Shown here piece by piece: positions 46,680-54,921 of a stretch of DNA of 64,000 nucleotides. The stretch is from contig JAFAYI010000016.1 in NCBI GenBank assembly GCA_019240475.1, forward strand, positions 89,513 through 153,512, given 5' to 3'. Every line of letters begins with the position of its first letter. Position 1 is the stretch's first letter. A model generated the notes under the pieces. The model ran no database searches. It saw nothing but the letters and a program-made list of their open reading frames with translations, and was not told the origin of the DNA. The DNA comes from Acidobacteriaceae bacterium. Its GTDB lineage: Bacteria > Acidobacteriota > Terriglobia > Bryobacterales > Bryobacteraceae. Made by a program: the position numbers and the translations under genes.

Positions 46680-47885
46680 CTATTCATACCGGAGCGCTTC
46701 GGTAGGATTCAGTTGCGATGCGCGCCGCGCCGGCAACAGCCCAAAACCAACTCCCACAGCGAACGAGACGGCAAAAGCCACCACAATGGAAAGCACCGAG
46801 ATCGGCACTCGCACTTGCGTGGTCAAGAGTCGCACTCCAATCGGAAGCGATAGTCCGAGCAAAATGCCTGCGAATCCGCCGGAGAGGCTGATGATCACAG
46901 ATTCCACCAGGAATTGCAGCATGATGTCGCGTCGCGACGCCCCCACCGCCATTCGCGCGCCGATCTCGCGAGTCCGCTCCGTTACCGTCACCAGCATGAT
47001 GTTCATGATCCCGATTCCAGAGATCAACAACGCTATCGCCGAAACGATAACCAGCACCACTGTCAACACATTGGCGATCGAATTCGCCGTATCTAGAATG
47101 GCTGTAAGGTCCTGTACATTGTACGTGGCGCCGTGACGGTGTCGGGTCTCGAGTATGTCGTTCACTTGCTGCCGCACGGCCGGAACATCGGCTGCGTTGC
47201 GCACCTCCACGTATACCGGATCGATGCGCTCGTACTCCATGAAGTACTTCATCACAGTGATCGGAATCAGGATTGTTTCATCCGTTATTTCGCCTTGGCC
47301 GAACGTGCTCGTCTTCTCTCGAAAAGTGCCAATGACGGTGAACTGCAGTTGGCTGATCTTAATTGTTTGGCCTAACGCCGCGTCCTGGCTGCCAAACATG
47401 CGGATCGCCAGTTTGTCCGTCAGCAGCGCCACTCGCTCGCGAAGAGAGATGTCGCTTTCGTCGAACCGCCGACCCCGCAAGATGATCAGATTACGCACAG
47501 TCGCATAATCGGCGTCCACGCCGTCCACCGTCACCTGCCGGATCTTCCCGCTCACCACGATCTGATCGTGCGTGTTCATCACCGCCGTTGCCGCGATGAT
47601 GCTGCTCCCTAGCGTGTCGCGGATTGCCTGCACATCGCTCAGCTTGACGAAGTCCGCCTGCACCTTGGCTACATTTTCGCCGCCCACCTCGTAGGAGGCG
47701 TAAACGAGGTTCGAGCCGATGCCGCGTATTTGATCCAGGATCAGGTCTTTGCTTGCAAGGGAAATTGTGACCACCAGAATCACCGAGGCGTTCCCGATGA
47801 TTAATCCCAGAGCGGTCAGGAAGGTTCGAAGCCTGTTGGCGTGCAATGCTTGCACGCTGAAGTGGACGGCTTCGGTGAGGTTCAT
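46680..47885 (-). CDS. MacB/FtsX-type ABC transporter permease
   Basis: 401 residues with the MacB permease layout: one N-terminal helix (LRTFLTALGLIIGNASVILVV), a large periplasmic domain (about 45-270), then three helices and the conserved segment GIGIMNIMLVTVTERTREIGARMAVGA. No ATPase gene adjoins it on either side; MacB proteins usually carry or neighbour one, so the partner must be elsewhere. It lies between a TPR lipoprotein-like gene (12 bp upstream) and the KirBac gene (38 bp downstream). Export of macrolides, lipoproteins or siderophores is known for relatives, but nothing here indicates which. Confidence 0.88.
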   Translation of the reverse strand: MNLTEAVHFSVQALHANRLRTFLTALGLIIGNASVILVVTISLASKDLILDQIRGIGSNLVYASYEVGGENVAKVQADFVKLSDVQAIRDTLGSSIIAATAVMNTHDQIVVSGKIRQVTVDGVDADYATVRNLIILRGRRFDESDISLRERVALLTDKLAIRMFGSQDAALGQTIKISQLQFTVIGTFREKTSTFGQGEITDETILIPITVMKYFMEYERIDPVYVEVRNAADVPAVRQQVNDILETRHRHGATYNVQDLTAILDTANSIANVLTVVLVIVSAIALLISGIGIMNIMLVTVTERTREIGARMAVGASRRDIMLQFLVESVIISLSGGFAGILLGLSLPIGVRLLTTQVRVPISVLSIVVAFAVSFAVGVGFGLLPARRASQLNPTEALRYE

Positions 47886-47897
47886 TCCAAACCGGAC

Positions 47898-48776
47898 TTA
47901 TGCCCCGCCCGTTTCCTTCAGCAAGCGTAAGGCGCTATCCCGAGGTGGGTCGTCCACCGTGATCTGGGCATTCACATACTTACGCAGCAGCGCCTTCGCC
48001 TCATCTATGTTCCGCTTCTGCTGAATAAACACGTCGGCGCGCGCGTACCACAACCGCGGTGAATCCGGATTCACCTTCGCCGCCTCTTGAAAGACCGCGT
48101 CGCTCTCTCCCATTCGTCCCTGGTTTGCTAGGAAACGGGCAAGCGCGATCAAATGCCCCATCTCGCGGGGTCCCACTGCAACCGCTTCTCGCAAGTGTTG
48201 TTCCGCGCTGCGATACTCACGGTGCTTCTGCGCAAGCTTCGCTTGTGCGAAGTAACCCTCGGAAGGGTCCACCGCCGACATCTTCTCGGCTATAGCGGAT
48301 GCTTTCTCATATCCGCCGCCGAGGAAGCTTGGTGCCCCTAGATAATAATCGAAAAGATCGCTGAGAGCGTCACGATTCGCGCCATTCAACTCGATCGCGC
48401 GCTCGAACGCCTGCCGCGCTTTCGATGCCAGCCCCGGCGCCATCAGCGGATTCGCAAGCTCCGCTCGCTTGCCATACGCGCGACCCAGCCAATCCATGTA
48501 CTCGCTGTTGCGAGGCTCCATCGCCGCCGCCTTTTCCAGAAATTCGGCTGCTTTCTTGAAGTCTCCCAGCATGTAGTAATCGCGTCCGAGCAGGAACAGC
48601 GACGGGCCGTCCGTCGCGCGCTTGTCCACCAATACCAGGGAGCCTTCGAAGTTTGTTCGCTTATACAGTTCTTCCGCTTTGCCGAGATCCTGCGCTGAAA
48701 CAGGCCCCGCCAGACAGCTCAGCGCCAGAATGACCGCCAAAACCCGCAACAAAAAGCACTCCTTTTGATTCGGCAT
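47898..48776 (-). CDS. Secreted TPR-repeat protein
   Basis: 292 residues from ATG 48774-48776 with a signal peptide (LRVLAVILALSCLAGPVSAQ). At least five tetratricopeptide-like helix pairs follow, for example GDFKKAAEFLEKAAAMEPRN, KARQAFERAIELNGANRDAL, REYRSAEQHLREAVAVGPRE and GRMGESDAVFQEAAKVNPDS. TPR proteins act as scaffolds; the partner is unknown. It is the first gene of the minus-strand run that continues into the permease and channel genes, and is divergent from another TPR protein. Confidence 0.85.
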   Translation of the reverse strand: MPNQKECFLLRVLAVILALSCLAGPVSAQDLGKAEELYKRTNFEGSLVLVDKRATDGPSLFLLGRDYYMLGDFKKAAEFLEKAAAMEPRNSEYMDWLGRAYGKRAELANPLMAPGLASKARQAFERAIELNGANRDALSDLFDYYLGAPSFLGGGYEKASAIAEKMSAVDPSEGYFAQAKLAQKHREYRSAEQHLREAVAVGPREMGHLIALARFLANQGRMGESDAVFQEAAKVNPDSPRLWYARADVFIQQKRNIDEAKALLRKYVNAQITVDDPPRDSALRLLKETGGA

Positions 48777-48955
48777 TGTAACGCGAATACTACGGATCAA
48801 TCCATCAGATGTGGCTCAACGCTGCGAAGTTGCGCTCGCTCTGTTCTCAACCCGCCCGCCCCGCCGGTAATGGATTTGGAGTAGGCGCGGGAGCGCGCTG
48901 TCGAGGGATATAGTAGTCGTTAGCTGAAACTTTCGATTCAGGAGAACTCAAGATT

Positions 48956-50140
48956 ATGCTCGCCCAGTTGCGACGTTCGCTTCTTTTTCTCGGCTTAGCC
49001 CTCATTGCGGCCGGGGGCGCGTGGGCTCAAACCACCACGATGGAAGGCGACGTGAAAGGCCAGGATGGTCAGCCCTTGAAAGGCGCTGTTATCGTGCTGG
49101 ACCGTACCGACATCAAAGGGCATTACCAGGTCAAATCCGACAAGAAAGGCCACTGGCTCTACACCGGCCTGCCTTTCGGCAAATACGACCTCACCTGCAC
49201 TGTAAACGGTCAGGTTATGGACAAAGTCACCGGCGTGCAATCCAAGTACGGCGATTCGACAGTCGTTGATTTCGACCTGCAGAAAACCGCCGCCGCTCAC
49301 CAGGCGCAACAGCAGGCGGCTAACGCTGGACAAGCGACTCCTGATGCCGAGCGCGGCATGAGCAAAGAGCAAAAAGAGCAGTACGAAGCGCAGCTCAAGC
49401 AGCGTTCTGAGGCGATGAAGAAGAATAAGGCGCTCAACGACGCCTATAACGCTGCGCAAGACGCTATGAAGCAGGCCGACGCCGAACAGGACAAAGCCAA
49501 GAAAGGCGCCGATTACCAGGCCGCTGTCGACAAGTTCAACCAGGCGAGCCAACTGGATGCCAATCAAGTGGCGATCTGGGACGGCATGGGCGAAGCCTAC
49601 GCCGGTCTTGCCCGAACGCAAACCGGAGATGACCAGACCAAATCCTACGACGCCGCCATCGATGCGTACAAGAAGAGCCTCGCGATCAAGCCCGATGATG
49701 CCGCGGTTTACAACCAGATGGGCAATATCTACGGAGCTGAGAAGAAGATTCCCGAAGCAACCGAAGCGCTCAACAAAGCCGCCGACCTGAATCCCACCCC
49801 ACAGGGCAAAGCCAAGGCGTTTTTCAACATGGGCGCCAATCTGGTCAATACCGGAAAGCCGGAGCAGGCTGCGGATTTCTTCAAGAAGGCGACTGATGCT
49901 GATCCCAGCTACGCCGAAGCTTGGTTCCAATACGGAAGCATTTTGATGATGTCCGGCAAAGTAGATCCCAAGACCGGCGCTCAGACCTATCCACCCGACA
50001 CGGCCTCTGCCTTCAAGAAGTATCTTGAGCTTCAGCCCAGCGGCTCACACGCCCAAGAGGCACAAGCCATGCTGCAGGCTCTGGGCGAAAAGGTTGAAAC
50101 GCAGTACACCGCTCCGGGCGCCAGAAAGAAAAAGCAGTAG
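48956..50140 (+). CDS. Secreted protein with carboxypeptidase-regulatory-like and TPR domains
   Basis: 394 residues. Order: signal peptide (LFLGLALIAAGGAWAQ), a CarboxypepD_reg-like beta sandwich (about 25-105, GQDGQPLKGAVIVLDRTD and YTGLPFGKYDLTC), a charged Ala/Gln/Lys-rich probable coiled coil (about 110-190) and four or five TPR units (about 195-370). A clear ribosome binding site (CAGGAGAA) precedes the ATG. Such proteins are frequent in Acidobacteriota and probably act in the periplasm as protein scaffolds; no enzyme motif is visible. A strong terminator follows at 50168-50188. Confidence 0.85.
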   Translation: MLAQLRRSLLFLGLALIAAGGAWAQTTTMEGDVKGQDGQPLKGAVIVLDRTDIKGHYQVKSDKKGHWLYTGLPFGKYDLTCTVNGQVMDKVTGVQSKYGDSTVVDFDLQKTAAAHQAQQQAANAGQATPDAERGMSKEQKEQYEAQLKQRSEAMKKNKALNDAYNAAQDAMKQADAEQDKAKKGADYQAAVDKFNQASQLDANQVAIWDGMGEAYAGLARTQTGDDQTKSYDAAIDAYKKSLAIKPDDAAVYNQMGNIYGAEKKIPEATEALNKAADLNPTPQGKAKAFFNMGANLVNTGKPEQAADFFKKATDADPSYAEAWFQYGSILMMSGKVDPKTGAQTYPPDTASAFKKYLELQPSGSHAQEAQAMLQALGEKVETQYTAPGARKKKQ

Positions 50141-50167
50141 GAAGGAAAAGCAGTAAAGTGGTGTTAG

Positions 50168-50188
50168 GGGCGCCGAGGAGCGCCCTTT
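50168..50188 (+). terminator. Rho-independent terminator
   Basis: GGGCGC (50168-50173), a six-base loop and GCGCCC (50180-50185) are followed by TTT. It lies just after the TPR gene and before the YHS gene. Confidence 0.7.
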
Positions 50189-50200
50189 ATACGCCGCTGC

Positions 50201-50512
50201 ATGTACCGCGCCCTCATTGAGCTTTTGATCGTTGTTTTGGTGGCCCTGGTGGCTCGCGCTCTGCTCACCAGCATTCTACGAAGTATCGGCAATGTATCTG
50301 CCAACGTGTTCCGTAACACCAATATGCAATTCCGGTCGGAACGCTCTACAGATCGCGGCTCGGAAACCAATAAGGGGCGAGACCTACATAAAGATCCCAT
50401 CTGTGGAACCTATGTGGCTGAGTCTACTCCGTTTCAGCAGACTGTTGCCGGCCAGGTATTCTACTATTGCTCAAGCGGCTGCCGTGAGAAGCACTCATGG
50501 GTCGCCCGCTGA
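50201..50512 (+). CDS. Membrane-anchored YHS-domain protein
   Basis: 103 residues. One N-terminal membrane helix (ALIELLIVVLVALVARALLTSI) is followed by a variable linker and a C-terminal YHS/TRASH-like module: KDPICGTYVAES and GQVFYYCSSGCREK. The two Cys motifs (C, then CSSGC) are spaced like the metal-binding Cys residues in that family, which occurs in metal sensors and transporters. The exact metal and partner are not known. The start is an ATG just after the upstream terminator stem. Confidence 0.75.
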   Translation: MYRALIELLIVVLVALVARALLTSILRSIGNVSANVFRNTNMQFRSERSTDRGSETNKGRDLHKDPICGTYVAESTPFQQTVAGQVFYYCSSGCREKHSWVAR

Positions 50513-50526
50513 TAATCGGGTTTTTT
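50505..50526 (+). terminator. Probable terminator overlapping the YHS stop
   Basis: CCCG (50505-50508) pairs with CGGG (50517-50520), followed by six Ts. The stem is short, but the T-run is good. A second GGG-T6 element lies about 30 bp further on. Confidence 0.45.
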
Positions 50527-50531
50527 GGAAT

Positions 50532-50859
50532 TCACCCGAGCCAGTGTGGGTTTTTTATCAGGCCGTCAAAATGCGTACTGATCTTAGCAACTTCGCACTC
50601 GCCCTTTCGAATAGTCCCATCAGTTATCCAGGAACGTAATGCCGCGATCCAGCCCCGACCGCACGATATGCACGGCTTCTTCTCCGCTCGGCTTCGCCAA
50701 ATGTGCGCCGCCCAAACCCATCGCCGAAACCCGGTCACCCGTGCTGCCGAGCTTGCGGTAGATCATGCCATTAGATTCTCTGGTATCCCTGCTTTGACCC
50801 CGCGTCAGGGTTGCCAGCCCCGCACCCGCCAATACGTTCAATGCTTGTCGCCGGTCCAT
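50532..50859 (-). pseudogene. Aldo/keto reductase remnant
   Basis: Reading from ATG 50857-50859: a Tat-like signal (MDRRQALNVLAGAGLATL) and then the N-terminus of an aldo/keto reductase (MIYRKLGSTGDRVSAMGLGG, IVRSGLDRGITFLDN). A TGA at 50620-50622 stands exactly where relatives have the Cys of LDNCWDY; the codons after it still read WDYSKG, and the next frame continues ECEVAKISTHFDGLIKN. Less than a third of a normal enzyme (about 330-390 residues) is present. I infer a dead, 3'-truncated copy with a stop mutation and a frameshift. Confidence 0.78.
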
Positions 50860-51182
50860 CTACTAGCCCTTGCCCTTACTGTCGCAGCACTCGGCCTGTA
50901 GCGCAAAAAGGAAAATGTGGCGCCGTACGAAAACAGAATCGCAACCAAGAAATCGGAGAAGCTCTCACTCAGTAGAAGACACGAGACCTATTCAAAATCG
51001 GAATGTCTGTCGCCTAACTTCGATTAGAGTTCCGATCATGCTTTGGCACGCTTTGAAGCCTCGTGGATCCCCGGTATGCTGTCGATTAAGGAGAAAAACG
51101 ACTGCCGATAGGAGCAAGGTTTATATCTGAGTGGCTAATTTCTGAGAAGGCGCACGTCTTATAGGGAGCGCGAATCTTCGAT
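50860..51182. other. Intergenic stretch with no recognisable gene
   Basis: About 320 bp between the aldo/keto reductase remnant and the hydrolase gene. It is AT-richer than the genes to the left. I see no convincing frame, RNA gene or repeat. It probably holds the promoter of the hydrolase gene and marks the left border zone of the peptide cluster. Confidence 0.4.
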
Positions 51183-51242
51183 ATGCCCGAACCACGATCA
51201 GCGCGTCTGCTATTTAATCTTTGGTCAGGTGCTGGCACATCG

Positions 51243-52313
51243 ATGAATGGTTCTCTTGCCGGTATGAGTTTGGTTCTGTTGAGTCTCGTTTCAACGGAAG
51301 CTGCCCGGAGCACACCGCCGCCCCGAGCCGAAGTTCCCGAGCAAGTCGCTCCATACCTCAACCCTCAGCGCCTGGTCCCTATTTCGGGAGGACGCACGAT
51401 TAATCTTGTGTGTCTGGGGCAACGCTCGCCAACTGTTGTTCTGACGGCCGGCATGGGAGGCTGGTCGATGGTATGGTACCGGATTCAGCCTCTACTTTCA
51501 CGCAGAACTCGCGTCTGTTCGTGGGACCCAGCCGGCATCGGATTCAGCAGCCCGAGCCCCGAGCCTCAGGACGCCATTCACGAGACTGAAGATCTCGAAC
51601 AGGCACTGGACGGAGCCCACATCAACGGCCCCTACGTGATGGTTGCGCACTCTGCCGGCGCATACGTCGCTCTCCGATTCGCTGACCAGCATCGAAGGAT
51701 GGTGATCGGAATGGTCTTGCTGGATCCATCAATCCCCGATCAAGCCGTGGTCAGGAAACGGGTCGCGCCTAAGTTCGCGGCCTTTGGCGATGCGGCTCCA
51801 AAGGCGGAGGTGAGCCGACTGCGCCAGTGCGCCGCCGAGATTGGGAGCGGCGCCCTGAAGCGCGGCACGCCAGAGTTCGACCGGTGCACGGCCCAGCAAC
51901 TGCCAACCGTTTTTTCAAGCCTGTCGTTGAATCTTGCTAGCCTAAATGGCGATCCCGCAAGATTATTGACCCAGGCCTCGGCTATCGCAAATGCCTCGTC
52001 CGGGAGCGGCCGCGAGGCAGTGAATCCGCAGCGCCGGTACGCTGACATGCCGTTAATCGTCCTGGCCTCCGGTCGTCACCCCATGCCACCCGGCACGACC
52101 GCTGATTTGCAGGAGCAAGCGGCACTATATTTTCGGGCATTGGGCTCAGGGCAGGAAGCCTACGCTGCGCTGTCTACACGCGGGCGCAGACAAATCGTCT
52201 CGGATTCCGGTCATTTTATCCAGCTTGACAATCCGTCGGCTGTTCTCGATGCAATCAACGAGGTGCTAACGGACATCTCGCGTCGGCTCAATGGATCGAC
52301 CGTCCACCATTAG
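51243..52313 (+). CDS. Secreted alpha/beta-hydrolase
   Basis: 356 residues from ATG 51243, where a signal peptide begins (MNGSLAGMSLVLLSLVSTEA); an ATG at 51183 would add 20 residues. The fold is alpha/beta-hydrolase: oxyanion segment LTAGMGGWSMVW, acidic strand VCSWDPAGIGFSSPS, nucleophile elbow VMVAHSAGAYVAL (A-H-S-A-G in place of the common G-x-S-x-G), and a late His in SDSGHFIQLDNP. Esterase or peptidase activity is likely; the substrate is unknown. It faces the glycosyltransferase end of the peptide cluster (61 bp between stops). It may be a neighbour rather than part of the pathway. Confidence 0.8.
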   Translation: MNGSLAGMSLVLLSLVSTEAARSTPPPRAEVPEQVAPYLNPQRLVPISGGRTINLVCLGQRSPTVVLTAGMGGWSMVWYRIQPLLSRRTRVCSWDPAGIGFSSPSPEPQDAIHETEDLEQALDGAHINGPYVMVAHSAGAYVALRFADQHRRMVIGMVLLDPSIPDQAVVRKRVAPKFAAFGDAAPKAEVSRLRQCAAEIGSGALKRGTPEFDRCTAQQLPTVFSSLSLNLASLNGDPARLLTQASAIANASSGSGREAVNPQRRYADMPLIVLASGRHPMPPGTTADLQEQAALYFRALGSGQEAYAALSTRGRRQIVSDSGHFIQLDNPSAVLDAINEVLTDISRRLNGSTVHH

Positions 52314-52374
52314 GCTGCGTTTGCTTAAAAGTGAATGTTACTCCACGCTTTTGTACGCCGCACATTGTTTTATC

Positions 52375-53172
52375 TTATAGCTCGACCCTGACTATTTCGT
52401 GCGTATCACTGACCTTTTGTTCGAAGCTAATAGCACTTTGCAGGCGGTCGCGCGAAAGTATACGATATCGGAGGTTGCACAAACCATCACTCGTGTAATC
52501 GACCGCGCTCTCGATATGAAGCGGTGAAACCCCGGTCTTAATATAATTGATTCTATCGAGAATTCCAGAATCTGTCGTTTGCGTTGCGGCAAATGCCAGA
52601 GCGCGTGCTAGACGTACGTCGTTTTCTAGGGAGGCTTGGCTCGTAGGGTGGGGCAACGATAAGTACCGGCCAGGTCTTTGCTGAATCTTCGATCCAGAAA
52701 GCTGGTAGCGTATGTACAGATCGTCGTCCTCATTTCCCCACCCCCAATACTCATTGGAATATCCGTTCACTTTCTCGAACTCTCGCCTCTTGGTTAAGAA
52801 CACTCCTCCTAAGTACTCTGGGTAGGGCATCTGAAATCCAAACTGCTGCACACATCCGGCCAAGTGGATCGAGTTATCAGTCAGCGAATACTCACACGAG
52901 TCGTCGAGAGGTAACATGTCTACGTCGTGGAAACATAGCCACTCCTCCTCAGGGGACATCAGCGTGAAACCGATATTGCAAAGTTTGCCCTTATTGAACG
53001 AGTGATTGTCTGTCTGTTCGACCACCAAGATCCGATAGGACCTATCGCCAAGAAAGCTTTCCATATGAGGGACAAACAGCTTCAAATGGTCGAGCCGATC
53101 CCGATACGGGACAATTATTACGAGCCGATTGTCTCGTTCTTCTGAGTTTCGCGATGGCGCCATAATATTCAA
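52375..53172 (-). CDS. GT7-type glycosyltransferase resembling beta-1,4-galactosyltransferase
   Basis: 265 residues from TTG 53170-53172, chosen because AAGGAGGAG lies nine bases upstream; an ATG three codons later (53163) is the alternative. The frame is open to 53418 but that part looks noncoding. Hallmarks of the beta4GalT family are visible in order: VIIVPYRDRLDHLKLFVPH, FNKGKLCNIGF, WLCFHDVDMLP (the DVD metal site) and GYSNEYWGWGNEDDDLYIR, the classic acceptor/donor loop. Family enzymes transfer Gal or GalNAc from UDP-sugar in beta-1,4 linkage. It is the last gene of the minus-strand peptide cluster, so it probably glycosylates the peptide or a sugar added by the GT1 enzyme (inference). 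The 293 bp upstream, to 53465, hold no other gene. Confidence 0.85.
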   Translation of the reverse strand: MNIMAPSRNSEERDNRLVIIVPYRDRLDHLKLFVPHMESFLGDRSYRILVVEQTDNHSFNKGKLCNIGFTLMSPEEEWLCFHDVDMLPLDDSCEYSLTDNSIHLAGCVQQFGFQMPYPEYLGGVFLTKRREFEKVNGYSNEYWGWGNEDDDLYIRYQLSGSKIQQRPGRYLSLPHPTSQASLENDVRLARALAFAATQTTDSGILDRINYIKTGVSPLHIESAVDYTSDGLCNLRYRILSRDRLQSAISFEQKVSDTHEIVRVEL

Positions 53173-53181
53173 AGGTATCGT

Positions 53182-53190
53182 CTCCTCCTT
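53182..53190 (-). promoter_or_regulatory. Ribosome binding site that selects the GT7 TTG start
   Basis: AAGGAGGAG on the minus strand ends nine bases before TTG 53172 and 18 bases before ATG 53163. The spacing favours the TTG. Confidence 0.6.
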
Positions 53191-53465
53191 GATCTCTCTG
53201 GATCTCACGCTCGGCTGTGCCCTCCTGGATACGCTTCGCTTCAGGGCTTGAGAGCATCGACATGTTTTCCAACGACAAAGAGCACCATTCCCGCCCAACG
53301 TTGGGCCAATGTCTTCGACAAGATCGAGGAGCTGAAGCGGCATAGGGCAACTGCCGCCACGAGGCTGTTTGTTGTTTCTACTCTGATCACGCCACACCTC
53401 GAATGCCGAGCTCAGCAAAGTCGATGAGAGTAGAAGATGTCAAATTTACGTAGCTCTGTTGCATC

Positions 53466-54707
53466 CTAGTGGATTGTCGGCTTCCTCAAAATGCGCGAGC
53501 TCAACTGCGTACTAGACGGCCTGACTTTGCTCGCGTACGTCTGCTCGATGAGCAATCTTGCTCTGCGTGTTCCGTGTTCCGAGCGAATCTTGGTCATCAA
53601 TTCTTTCGCCGCGATCCCATATCTTGGGTTATTAGTAGTAGTTCGGATAGCAGCTGCGAGTTTCTGACTTGTCAGTTCGGAGGGGGAGATTTCTGGTCCG
53701 GCGACTCCAAGCCGTTGAGCGCACGATGCCCATAGAGGCTGGTCTAGAATGTGTGGAATAAAGATTGCTGGCACACCGGCACGAAAAACCGCTGCCGATG
53801 TGCCTGAGCCGCCATGATGGACAACACACGAAGCTCGCGAAAACAACCAATCATGAGGCGCATACCCCACTGAATACATATTCTCCGGCAGAGCTTGGCG
53901 TCCTAACCCACTCCAACCCTGCTGAATGATTACACGGCATCTGGCCTCTTGCCCCGCCCTCACCAGAATCTGCGTGAGTTCGTCCGAGTTCTTGAGGACC
54001 ATACTTCCAAAAGCCACGACCACCGGCGGTGGGCCGGAAAGCAGGAAATCAGCAAGGGAGCCATCCGGCTGCCAGTCTTCTTCGTGAAGGTGAAAATATC
54101 CGACAAGATGGTAGAAAGCCGGCCAGGAGGCGGGGCGGGTTAATACATGCGAGCTCAAAGCGTAAAGTGCTAATTCGTCCGATAGAGAGTCACCAGCAAG
54201 GGGATCCGCCACAGGCGACAGGCCCAACTTACTTCGATACGGGTTTACGAGGGATTGAGTGGCTCTCTGATATCCAGGACTTGTTCCTCCCGGAGAGATG
54301 ACGGTCGCGCATAATGACACGTACGGTATGCCGTCGGTTTCGTGCACCATCTTCGCTGCCGGTTGAAGATGCCCACTGACCAAAAGGTCGTAACCTCGAC
54401 AAGCCTCGCGTAGCTGCTCGTAAGCAGCGGGAATGCTTTCTCTAAGCGGGCGGAACAACTCTCGGGATGCCTTGGGCGATTCGAAGACGAGCGGATCACG
54501 TGTTGCGGCGAGCGTAAGTTCCGTGGTAATCGCCTTAGCGGGAGGCCCCACAGACACGAATCGTAGCCCCAGTCGGGTTACCCAGTCCTCATAATCCGGT
54601 GACAAAGCAATCTTCGCCTCATGGCCACTCTCTTCCAGTTCTTGAGCCAACGCCAGCAGGGGATAGATTTCTCCGACCGTACCGAAATTTGTTAACACGA
54701 TCTTCAT
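53466..54707 (-). CDS. GT1-family glycosyltransferase (UGT/MGT-like)
   Basis: 413 residues from ATG 54705-54707 (MKIVLTNFGTVGEIYPLLALAQELEESGH). It has the GT-B fold typical of natural-product glycosyltransferases: the N-terminal acceptor half starts with the TxGxxG-type loop, and the C-terminal donor half has VVVAFGSMVLKNSDEL and VGYAPHDWLFSRASCVVHHGGSGTSAAVFRAGVPAIF, the nucleotide-sugar signature. Such enzymes attach a sugar from UDP- or dTDP-sugar to macrolides, sterols or peptides. Downstream of the exporter and upstream of the GT7 gene, it probably glycosylates the cluster's peptide. No gene for making an unusual sugar is in the window. Confidence 0.88.
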   Translation of the reverse strand: MKIVLTNFGTVGEIYPLLALAQELEESGHEAKIALSPDYEDWVTRLGLRFVSVGPPAKAITTELTLAATRDPLVFESPKASRELFRPLRESIPAAYEQLREACRGYDLLVSGHLQPAAKMVHETDGIPYVSLCATVISPGGTSPGYQRATQSLVNPYRSKLGLSPVADPLAGDSLSDELALYALSSHVLTRPASWPAFYHLVGYFHLHEEDWQPDGSLADFLLSGPPPVVVAFGSMVLKNSDELTQILVRAGQEARCRVIIQQGWSGLGRQALPENMYSVGYAPHDWLFSRASCVVHHGGSGTSAAVFRAGVPAIFIPHILDQPLWASCAQRLGVAGPEISPSELTSQKLAAAIRTTTNNPRYGIAAKELMTKIRSEHGTRRARLLIEQTYASKVRPSSTQLSSRILRKPTIH

Positions 54708-54794
54708 GGATATTCCGCGGGGTGAGCGTACTTGCCAGAAATATTTGGTGCGATTCCCGGCGATATTGGCGCGCCGACTGAGCACATATCTTAG

Positions 54795-54911
54795 CTATGC
54801 TGCCGCCAGCTCTTCCTCTTCTACAGCCCACGGCAAATCGGCCTAGAGGGCATGAGGCTTGGTTATGATTGGGACCTCCTCGTGTTCGTGAATTCTGGCC
54901 GGAAGCAACAT
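54795..54911 (-). other. Possible short coding stretch split by an amber codon
   Basis: In the 214-bp gap between exporter and GT1 genes, the minus strand reads from ATG 54909-54911 for 22 codons (ending VPIITKPHAL), a TAG at 54843-54845, then 15 more codons in the same frame (ADLPWAVEEEELAAA) to a second TAG. It could be a short peptide gene, a remnant or chance. I see no ribosome binding site strong enough to decide. Confidence 0.25.
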
Positions 54912-54921
54912 AACCAGCCGT

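Noticed and set aside
48995..49930. 311-codon minus-strand frame, Leu/Gly/Val-rich
   Set aside because: Antisense to the CarboxypepD_reg/TPR gene; the hydrophobic look comes from the complement of Lys/Ala/Gln codons.
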